NCBI GenBank assembly: GCA_019638625.1
Contig: JAHBTK010000003.1
Span: 1-64,000 of the forward strand
DNA from: Chitinophagaceae bacterium
GTDB taxonomy: Bacteria; Bacteroidota; Bacteroidia; Chitinophagales; Chitinophagaceae
Direction of reading: 5' to 3'
Length of the DNA stretch: 64,000 bases
The notes under the pieces were generated by a model. The model saw nothing but the letters and a program-made list of their open reading frames with translations. It made no database searches and had not been told where the DNA came from. A program made the translations under genes and the position numbers. Shown here one piece after another: positions 49,067-56,630 of this stretch. The number at the start of each line of letters is the position of its first letter. Within the stretch, counting starts at the first letter, position 1.

Positions 49067-51826
49067 ATGAAAAAGTATTTTAATAACAGGATAGTATGGA
49101 TGATCGTAGTCCTTGCCGGAATAATCACCATTTTCACCTTCAGCACCCGTCGCAAAACAGTTGATTTCAGCGCGGATGTAAAACCCATCCTGAATAAAAA
49201 ATGCATCAGTTGTCATGGCGGGGTGAAAAAGCAGGGCGGTTTCAGCCTGTTATTTCATGAAGAAGCGCTGGCGGTAACCGAATCCGGTAAACCGTCAATT
49301 ATTCCCGGCGACCCCGATAACAGTGAAATGATACGACGCCTGACCCTGCACGACCCGGAAGAACGCATGCCCTATAAGGCGGACCCTTTGACTGATGAGG
49401 AAATTGATATCCTGCGGCGCTGGATCAAACAGGGGGCTGAATGGGGAGAACACTGGGCTTATGTGCCTGTACAGGCAGTTCCTGTTCCCCGGTCCTCCAG
49501 CTTTTTTGGACTGGTCAACCGGCAAAATGCCTGGACCAAAAACGAGATCGACTACTTCATTGCCGAAAAGCACAGGGAACTGAAACTGGCCCATGCCGCC
49601 GAAGCAGATAAGAAAACCCTGTTTCGCAGATTGAGCCTGGACCTGATAGGAATGCCAGCCAAAGATGAATGGCTGCAGCAATACCTCGAAGATGATACAG
49701 AAAAAGGATATGAAGCCCTGGTGGATAGTTTACTTGCCTCTCCTCATTTCGGGGAACGATGGACCTCCATGTGGCTCGATCTGGCACGATATGCGGATAC
49801 AAAGGGATATGAAGCGGATATGTCGCGCAATATCTGGAAATACCGTGACTGGCTGATAAAAGCTTTTAATAGTGATAAACCGTATGATAAGTTCCTTATA
49901 GAGCAACTCGCCGGGGACCTGCTGCCCAACCCCACAGATGCGCAATACATTGCAACCGCTTTTCACCGCAACAGCATGACCAACGATGAAGGGGGAACGG
50001 ATAATGAAGAGTTCCGCACAGCTGCGGTGATGGATCGTGTGAATACTACCTGGGAAGCGTTGATGGGCACTACTTTCGCCTGTGTACAATGTCATAGTCA
50101 CCCCTATGATCCATTTACTTTTGACGAATATTATAAGTTCCTGGCGTTTTTCAACAACTCCAGGGATGAAGATACACAGGCAGACTATCCCCTGCTGCGG
50201 CAGTTTAAGGAACCGGACAGCGCCAAATTGCAGGAGCTCAACACCTGGCTGGAACAAAATGCCGGTAAGAACAAAGCAAAAGAGATTTACACATTCCTGA
50301 AAACCTGGCAGCCTTCAATCAATTCCCTGCAGTGCGACGATTATATCAACGGGGCACAGGTAAGCAGTTGGTTTGCCGGCTTAAGAAACAATGGCTCCTG
50401 CCGTTTGCCGGGGATACACCTGGACAATAAAAAAAGATTACTGTACAGGTACACCACCGGCTTTGATGGCGGCGCCTGGACCATCCGGCTCGACAGTTTG
50501 CAGGGACCGGTCTTAAAAAAGACAATGCTCAAAAAGACAAAGGACTGGGAGATCGCCGAACTGGAACTGGATGATATGAAAGGCGTACACGACCTCTATT
50601 TTACTTATAGCAACCCGGCGCTGCATAATAAGGAAAACACCGGGGTATTGTTTGAGTGGTTTCATTTTGATGAGCCGTTTCCCGGCAAAGGGAAATCCGG
50701 GTACGACTCAGCATACGCCGCTTATTGGCAGATACTGAAAGCGCCCGCAGAAACGACTCCCATCATGATGGAAAGCAACAGGGAACAGTTTCGTACCACC
50801 CACACGTTTGAAAGAGGCAACTGGCTGGTGAAAGGCGATGAAGTGCAACCCGTCACCCCGCAGATCATGAATCCCATGCCGGCAGATGCGCCGGATAACC
50901 GGTTAGGGCTGGCCCGGTGGCTGACCGATAAAAAAAATCCGCTGACGGCACGCACCATGGTCAACCGCCTCTGGGAGCAATTGTTTGGAAACGGTATTAC
51001 GGAAACCCTGGAAGATATGGGAACCCAGGGAATTCCCCCCACCCATAAGGAACTGCTGGACTGGTTGTCCTGGACATTCATGCATGAAGACAACTGGAGC
51101 GTAAAAAAAACGCTTAAACGTTTGGTAATGTCGACTACGTATCGGCAGGCCTCGTTTGCAAATGAAGATATCCTGGAAAAAGACCCCTATAACCGGTACC
51201 TCACCCGCGGGCCACGGGTACGGCTATCCGCAGAACAGGTAAGAGATCAGGCGTTGGTGATCAGCGGTATATTAAGCCAGAAAATGTATGGTCCCAGTGT
51301 CATGCCCTACCAGCCAAAAGGAATATGGCTATCTCCCTGGAATGGAGCGGACTGGCAGCAAAGCACTGGTGAAGACCAGTACCGGAGGGGCGTGTATATA
51401 TACTGGAAGAGAACGGCCCCCTATCCCTCGATGATGACTTTTGACGCGACCGGCAGGGAAGTATGCTCTTCCCGCAGGATACGCACCAACACCCCCCTTC
51501 AGGCCCTGGTTACACTGAATGACGAAGCTTACCTGGAAGCTGCCCGGCACTTCGCACTTCGTATGCATAAGGAAGCAGGCAAAAACATCAGCGACCAGAT
51601 AAAAAAAGGATATGAACTGGCAACTTATCATACGATTTCTGCCGATGGCCTGAAAGTGCTGGAGAATCTGTACTATAGCTCCTTAGAAAGTTATAAGAAG
51701 GACAAAGAAGCGGCCTGCGAAATGATGAATAATATGACAACGCAGGAGGCAGCACCGGAAGCAGCGGCACTGACACTGGTTGCCAGCAGTATACTGAATA
51801 TGGATGAACTGATCACAAAAAATTAA
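49067..51826 (+). CDS. PSCyt1/DUF1549/DUF1553 cytochrome-type protein
   Basis: 919 residues. One N-terminal span, then a planctomycete-type cytochrome c domain with CISCHG at about 45-50 (CxxCH heme motif). DUF1549 follows (LSLDLIGMPAKDEWLQQYLED, SPHFGERWTSMWLDLARYADTKGYEAD) and a second motif CVQCHSHPYDP near 338. The C-terminal DUF1553 has TARTMVNRLWEQLFGNGI and PYPSMMTFDATGREVCSSRR. These proteins pair with DUF1501 proteins, as here 19 bases downstream, and are implicated in polysaccharide or sulfated-glycan breakdown, though unproven. Confidence 0.93.
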   Translation: MKKYFNNRIVWMIVVLAGIITIFTFSTRRKTVDFSADVKPILNKKCISCHGGVKKQGGFSLLFHEEALAVTESGKPSIIPGDPDNSEMIRRLTLHDPEERMPYKADPLTDEEIDILRRWIKQGAEWGEHWAYVPVQAVPVPRSSSFFGLVNRQNAWTKNEIDYFIAEKHRELKLAHAAEADKKTLFRRLSLDLIGMPAKDEWLQQYLEDDTEKGYEALVDSLLASPHFGERWTSMWLDLARYADTKGYEADMSRNIWKYRDWLIKAFNSDKPYDKFLIEQLAGDLLPNPTDAQYIATAFHRNSMTNDEGGTDNEEFRTAAVMDRVNTTWEALMGTTFACVQCHSHPYDPFTFDEYYKFLAFFNNSRDEDTQADYPLLRQFKEPDSAKLQELNTWLEQNAGKNKAKEIYTFLKTWQPSINSLQCDDYINGAQVSSWFAGLRNNGSCRLPGIHLDNKKRLLYRYTTGFDGGAWTIRLDSLQGPVLKKTMLKKTKDWEIAELELDDMKGVHDLYFTYSNPALHNKENTGVLFEWFHFDEPFPGKGKSGYDSAYAAYWQILKAPAETTPIMMESNREQFRTTHTFERGNWLVKGDEVQPVTPQIMNPMPADAPDNRLGLARWLTDKKNPLTARTMVNRLWEQLFGNGITETLEDMGTQGIPPTHKELLDWLSWTFMHEDNWSVKKTLKRLVMSTTYRQASFANEDILEKDPYNRYLTRGPRVRLSAEQVRDQALVISGILSQKMYGPSVMPYQPKGIWLSPWNGADWQQSTGEDQYRRGVYIYWKRTAPYPSMMTFDATGREVCSSRRIRTNTPLQALVTLNDEAYLEAARHFALRMHKEAGKNISDQIKKGYELATYHTISADGLKVLENLYYSSLESYKKDKEAACEMMNNMTTQEAAPEAAALTLVASSILNMDELITKN

Positions 51827-51845
51827 AAAGCAGGAGCGACCACAT

Positions 51846-53357
51846 ATGACGCAGAAAGAATTACATACACAGCGACTGGTGAAGGAAGCCAATGAAACAT
51901 TCATGTCTTATCAGACGCGTCGTCATTTTATCAGGGAAAGCGCCATGGGGCTTGGGTCGCTGGCGCTGGGGGCTTTGCTGGGCAGCAGTTGCGGTTCCAA
52001 AAAGGCGGTCCCCACTGCCAATATTTTTGATGCCGCTAACCCGTTGGCCTCCCGTCCGCCGCAGTTTGCCGGCAAGGCAAAGTCGGTGATCTACCTGCAT
52101 ATGGCCGGCGCTCCTTCGCAACTGGAACTGTTTGATTACAAACCCGACCTGATGAAGCTGGACGGACAGGACTGTCCGCAATCCTTACTGGAAGGAAAAC
52201 GTTTTGCATTTATCCGCGGCGTACCCAAAATGCTGGGTCCGCAGGCTGCTTTTAAGCAGCACGGCGACAGCGGCGCCTGGATATCAGAAAATCTGCCGCA
52301 CCTCAGCACTGTTGCAGATGAAGTATGCTTTTTAAAAGCCTGCACCACCGACCAGTTTAACCATGCACCCGCACAACTGATGATGCATACCGGCAGCGCC
52401 CGTCTGGGCAGGCCAAGCATCGGCTCCTGGGTAACCTATGGATTAGGCTCCGATAACCAGAACCTTCCGGGTTTTGTAGTGCTTACCTCCGGAGGACGTT
52501 TTCCCGATGCCGGCAAAAGCGTATGGGGCAGTGGCTTTTTGCCCTCTGTGTACCAGGGCGTGCAGTGCCGCAGCGAAGGCGATCCCGTTTTGTTTGTAAG
52601 CGACCCCAAAGGCATGAGCCGGGATCTGCGCAAGGCTTCCATTGATGCCATCAACGAAATGAACCGCATCAAATACCAGGAATATAAAGACCCGGAGATC
52701 AACTCCCGCATCTCACAATACGAAATGGCGTATCGCATGCAGATATCCGTACCCGAAGTAATGGACATCAGCAACGAACCCGATTATATTCATGAGATGT
52801 ATGGCACCCAGCCAGGCAAAGCCTGTTTTGCCAACAATGTATTACTCGCCAGAAAACTGGTGGAGAAAGGCGTACGTTTTGTACAGTTGTTTGACTGGGG
52901 CTGGGACAGCCATGGTACCGATGCCAACCTTGCCATTGACTACGGCTTCATCAACAAATGCCGCCAGGTAGACAGGGCTTCCACTGCCTTGTTACTCGAT
53001 TTGAAACAACGCGGCTTACTGGATGAAACGCTGGTGGTTTGGGGCGGAGAATTTGGCCGTACCCCGATGATGGAAAACCGGGAAGGCAAACAAAACCCCT
53101 TCAAGGGAAGGGACCACCATGTGGAGGCATTCACTATCTGGATGGCAGGTGGCGGTATTAAAAAGGGCTTCAGTTACGGAGAAACCGATGAGATCGGGTA
53201 CAGCGCTATCAGTGGAAAAGTAGACCCGTTTGATATACAGGCTACCATTCTCAACCAGATGGGTTTCGATCACGAACAATTCACTTACCAGTTCCAGGGA
53301 CGGTTTTTCAGGCTGACAGATGTGCATGGACGGGTGATCAGCGAAATCGTCGCATAG
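51846..53357 (+). CDS. DUF1501 (sulfatase-like) twin-arginine secreted protein
   Basis: 503 residues. A twin-arginine-type signal (TRRHFIRESAMGLGSLALGALLGSSCG) directs export folded. The core has HMAGAPSQLELFDYKPDL, PFKGRDHHVEAFTIWMAGGG and GGEFGRTPMMENREGKQNP, all DUF1501 hallmarks that place it in the alkaline phosphatase/sulfatase fold. An alternative start lies at 51903. Paired with the DUF1553 gene by 19 bases. The substrate is unknown. Confidence 0.93.
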   Translation: MTQKELHTQRLVKEANETFMSYQTRRHFIRESAMGLGSLALGALLGSSCGSKKAVPTANIFDAANPLASRPPQFAGKAKSVIYLHMAGAPSQLELFDYKPDLMKLDGQDCPQSLLEGKRFAFIRGVPKMLGPQAAFKQHGDSGAWISENLPHLSTVADEVCFLKACTTDQFNHAPAQLMMHTGSARLGRPSIGSWVTYGLGSDNQNLPGFVVLTSGGRFPDAGKSVWGSGFLPSVYQGVQCRSEGDPVLFVSDPKGMSRDLRKASIDAINEMNRIKYQEYKDPEINSRISQYEMAYRMQISVPEVMDISNEPDYIHEMYGTQPGKACFANNVLLARKLVEKGVRFVQLFDWGWDSHGTDANLAIDYGFINKCRQVDRASTALLLDLKQRGLLDETLVVWGGEFGRTPMMENREGKQNPFKGRDHHVEAFTIWMAGGGIKKGFSYGETDEIGYSAISGKVDPFDIQATILNQMGFDHEQFTYQFQGRFFRLTDVHGRVISEIVA

Positions 53358-53806
53358 AGGCTTGTTCTTCCTCTTGATCCGGGCGATGAGCCTGATTTTC
53401 TATCGGCCGTTTATTACATCGCCCCCCCAGTGTATATCAAGACCAATTACAGCGAAATTCCAGAAGGGATTTGATGCAGACCACAGATCCGTTCAGGGCT
53501 TTTCTGTCTGCCGTTTATGATGTCAGCAAGTAATTAGGTCAGATTTACTTCCTCTTAAATGTCGCCTGTGTGTAAATAAAAAAGTCTTTGCCGGGCTCAG
53601 TTAATTCAAAGGTTTCTGCAAATTCGTTGTCGCTGATTATTTTGTATGTTTCTCTTGCCCTCCAACCTGTCGGAATGTTCTCAATGTGTTCGGTAACAAA
53701 TACAATTGTTTATTGTCTGGCGAAATGCTGTCTAAAATATAAATATTTACAAAGCCCTAAAAGTGCAACGATTACTAACGTCATCCTGATCTTTTTTCAA
53801 CCCAAT
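53358..53806. other. Gene-poor interval with a broken gene tail
   Basis: 449 bases. 53358-53544 holds no recognisable feature, 53545-53752 is a pseudogene (separate entry) and 53753-53806 is featureless. Confidence 0.6.
53545..53752 (-). pseudogene. Frameshifted C-terminal remnant of a DUF1579-like or similar small barrel protein
   Basis: Minus strand gives VNIYILDSISPDNKQ, then after a frame change near 53705 IVFVTEHIENIPTGWRARETYKII followed by SDNEFAETFELTEPGKDFFIYTQATFKRK and a stop. ENIPTGWRARETY with ETFELAEPGKDF is the kind of ending found in small Bacteroidota beta-barrel proteins; DUF1579-like is a guess. The upstream half is missing. Confidence 0.6.
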
Positions 53807-55117
53807 TCATTTCAATACTGCTCTTATCCACTCAATCATCTTCCCAACAGTTTCAGCGTCATACATTCCGTTCTTTTCATTAAAAGCATCCACCGGATTA
53901 TTATACTTCATCCAGTGATGGTCCATACCCTTGCCCTCCAGGAAGGTGACTTGTCCCGGGCTTTTTTGATTAAGCAGTTCAGTCAATAGTTTACCGTCAT
54001 CTAATGTCATGATCCAATCGAATTCGCCCGCCACAACAAGTACAGGGGCTTTCACTTCGCTCCAGTGCTTCATAAAATTCTGCGACTGCACCTGGTGATA
54101 AAATTTTGCAGGCCTTCCATATTGATGCGCAGGCTCGTCGTACCAAAGTTCTTTCAGGTGTGGTTTTTCCTGCATCACCTGCGCGGGTTTTTTTTTGCCT
54201 GCCAGGTATGTGGTATGAAATTCAATATAACCCTGCATCAGGTCGGTAGTTTCGCTTTGTGTTTTTCCCGAAAGGTACAATCGCCTGCGCTCCAATTCAA
54301 TCATGTGCTCCAGCCATGACTTATATACACTCACAGCCGATACATATGCTTTTACGGGATGGTCCCGCCCCACTATCGGGGTCAATGTTCCACCCAGGCT
54401 CCCGCCAAAAATTATCAGGCGTGTGGTATCGATATCGTTGCGGCTTTTGAGGTAACGAATGGCAGCCTGATAGCCATTCAACTCTGTGGCCAGATCGCAG
54501 TCGGCACAGGCAGGGCCTTCACTGTCACCTATACCGGGTTTTTCAAGACGCAACATTACCGCACCTGTTTTCTCTGCCACCTCACGCAACATTTTAGTCC
54601 ACGAATCACTCAGGTCAGTACTCTCTATCGTGCTGCAGGATAGCCACGACACAAATAAAATAGCTGGTAATCTGCCGGTGGCTTGTTTCGGTTTGGTGAC
54701 AAAAGCACGCAGTCTGTCGCCAAAGTCGTTGGTGATAATGACAGGTTCTACAATGAGGTTGTTATAGGTTTCAAAAGCCGCAGGTGGTGGCGCAAAAGAA
54801 ATCGTGCGCAAATTGTCGCCCCTGCGCACCAGCAAACGAACCGTTTCAACTCCTTTGATCTTTTGGATGGTTTTTAGCAGCGTGTATTCATCGGGCAGCG
54901 AAACTCCGTTCACCTGAATTACATAGTCGCCGGCCTGTAAACCCGCTTTTTCGGCCGGCGATCCTGCCATTACCTGTGTGACGCGTACGCCTGGTGCATC
55001 ATGCAGTTTTTCAAAACGGACGCCCAGGTCGGCTTTGCGTTTAAGTTCGGGGGTTTGTGCAACGGCGGATGCGGCAAGACTAAAGGCCATCACTAAAAAA
55101 CGAATCTTCATACGCAT
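53807..55117 (-). CDS. PDZ domain plus alpha/beta hydrolase, secreted
   Basis: About 436 residues; signal peptide MKIRFLVMAFSLAASAVAQ (ATGs at 55117 and 55111 are equal candidates). A PDZ domain (about 25-105) reads DLGVRFEKLHDAPGVRVTQVMAGSPAEKAGLQAGDYVIQVNG. The hydrolase has GGSLGG with the nucleophile Ser near 238, the acidic GEFDW near 370 and the catalytic-type His in GKGMDHHW. PDZ-hydrolase fusions are periplasmic in Bacteroidota; the substrate is unknown. Divergent from the AraC gene, sharing an 87-base intergenic region. Confidence 0.85.
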   Translation of the reverse strand: MRMKIRFLVMAFSLAASAVAQTPELKRKADLGVRFEKLHDAPGVRVTQVMAGSPAEKAGLQAGDYVIQVNGVSLPDEYTLLKTIQKIKGVETVRLLVRRGDNLRTISFAPPPAAFETYNNLIVEPVIITNDFGDRLRAFVTKPKQATGRLPAILFVSWLSCSTIESTDLSDSWTKMLREVAEKTGAVMLRLEKPGIGDSEGPACADCDLATELNGYQAAIRYLKSRNDIDTTRLIIFGGSLGGTLTPIVGRDHPVKAYVSAVSVYKSWLEHMIELERRRLYLSGKTQSETTDLMQGYIEFHTTYLAGKKKPAQVMQEKPHLKELWYDEPAHQYGRPAKFYHQVQSQNFMKHWSEVKAPVLVVAGEFDWIMTLDDGKLLTELLNQKSPGQVTFLEGKGMDHHWMKYNNPVDAFNEKNGMYDAETVGKMIEWIRAVLK

Positions 55118-55204
55118 AAATATTTGTAAGCCAAAAGTAATGTCGACACCTGCCATAAATTGTTTAAATTCGGAAATCAGGAGAACAAAACCGGGAAACA
55201 GAAC

Positions 55205-56197
55205 ATGGGTACATCGCTTTTCATTGCCATTGTGGGTGGACTGAGCGTTTTAAACTCGATTTTTCTGGGTGTCTTGCTATTGACCAACCATCGCCGATTA
55301 TTAAAAAATATACTGTTAGGCTTCGTGTTTCTCAGCCTGGCGGTAAGGATCGGGAAGTCGTTGCTGATTGTGATTTTTCACGATGTGCCAGACTCCATTC
55401 CGGCCATTGGTTTGTTAGGCATGGTGGCCACGGGGCCGCTGGCTTACTTTTATATTGACCGGTTAGCCTTTCCGCAGCGTGCTTTTACCTGGCGTGCTTC
55501 TATTCATTTCGCCCCAGTGCTTTTGGTAACTATTCTCTTGCCATTGAGTTCAGATGCGGTGGTGTTCTGGTTGTATGTGGCAACATCGTTACAATTTGCC
55601 ATTTATCTGGCGCTTACTTATCCGAAAATCAAAAATATTTCAGAAAAAGAGACAAAAAAGTGGTCGCGCCTGGTGTGGGTAAGTTTGGTGCTGTTTTGGG
55701 TCATCTACAGCAGTCAAATCATAATCGAAACAGACGGGGCTTACTTAACCGTAACCTTTGCTGCCACAGTGGTACTTTATATATTACTGTTCTTTGCTTT
55801 CAGATTACAGAAACCATTTGCCGCCCTTCGCATGACCAAACCACCTGATGAACGGGTGGACAAACTGGCCGGACAATTGACAGAAGTCATGGAAAAAGAA
55901 ATGTTGTACAAAGAGCCTGAACTAACCATTAATAAGGTAGCAGAGCGTTTGCATGTGAAGCCTTACCTGATTTCAAGGGCACTGAGCCTGTCACACAAGA
56001 AATCATTTCCTGAATTTGTCAACCACTACCGTATGCAAGAAGCTGCGCTGATGTTAACATCAGAAAAATTTCTCCACTTCACCATCGAAGCCATAGCCTT
56101 CGATTGTGGATTTAGTACGCCCTCGGCGTTCTATGTAGCCTTCAAAAAAAGCTATAATGTTACTCCCGGCGAGTTTAGAAGCAAAACTTCGGCGTGA
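55205..56197 (+). CDS. AraC-family regulator with membrane N-terminus
   Basis: 330 residues from ATG 55205 (MGTSLFIAIVGGLSVLNSIFLGVLLL). Six or seven spans occupy about 5-215; the C-terminal about 95 residues form the AraC helix-turn-helix (INKVAERLHVKPYLISRALSLSHKKSFPEFVNHYRMQEAALML and IEAIAFDCGFSTPSAFYVAFKKSYNVTPGEFR). Membrane-bound AraC regulators in Bacteroidota link an envelope signal to DNA. The divergent PDZ-hydrolase is the likely target, an inference from position. Confidence 0.88.
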   Translation: MGTSLFIAIVGGLSVLNSIFLGVLLLTNHRRLLKNILLGFVFLSLAVRIGKSLLIVIFHDVPDSIPAIGLLGMVATGPLAYFYIDRLAFPQRAFTWRASIHFAPVLLVTILLPLSSDAVVFWLYVATSLQFAIYLALTYPKIKNISEKETKKWSRLVWVSLVLFWVIYSSQIIIETDGAYLTVTFAATVVLYILLFFAFRLQKPFAALRMTKPPDERVDKLAGQLTEVMEKEMLYKEPELTINKVAERLHVKPYLISRALSLSHKKSFPEFVNHYRMQEAALMLTSEKFLHFTIEAIAFDCGFSTPSAFYVAFKKSYNVTPGEFRSKTSA

Positions 56198-56630
56198 TAG
56201 GTATGGTAAAAAATTTTTATATAAGAAACGTACGTTGCAGCATTGGATAAAAGAGGTACTCCATTTAACGTTCAACCAAATATGAACAGACAATACAGGG
56301 TTCGCTCTGCAGAGCCTGCCTGTGCCAAATACACGTGGCAATTCAAAGGTCGACTCTTTCTTAAAAATGAGAAGGGTCGGCCGTTTTAGTTTTTTTGTTT
56401 CCTGTCTTACTATTAAGTTCGTGTTCATTGACCTACTCAGGTTTGCCGGGTCGATTTCTCCAGATTGTCTTTAAAGTCGTTCACTTGTCCACGTGGAAAA
56501 TCCTTGTTAGCAGAGTGTCGGCCGTAGATGACCAAATTGTCATGAGTCCTATTACTGCCAACACACGGATTTATACAGATACAACAGTTTTCGGTGTACA
56601 TCTAAGTAATCTGCGGGATCATACAACTCC
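56198..56630. other. Gene-free interval with terminator and possible toxin remnant
   Basis: 433 bases. A terminator (56348-56397) ends the AraC gene. Around 56539-56600 the plus strand reads MSPITANTRIYTDTTVFGV, resembling the N-terminus of PIN-domain toxins (RIYTDTSVFGG), with no continuation. This could be a remnant, with low confidence. Confidence 0.5.
56348..56397 (+). terminator. Terminator after the AraC-type gene
   Basis: GGTCGACTCTTTC pairs with GAAGGGTCGGCC with two G-T pairs and one bulge, loop of 10 bases, followed by GTTTTAGTTTTTTT. Confidence 0.7.

Noticed and set aside
56539..56600. Intact PIN-domain toxin gene
   Set aside because: Only a short N-terminal resemblance; the reading frame does not continue as a PIN domain and no antitoxin is beside it.
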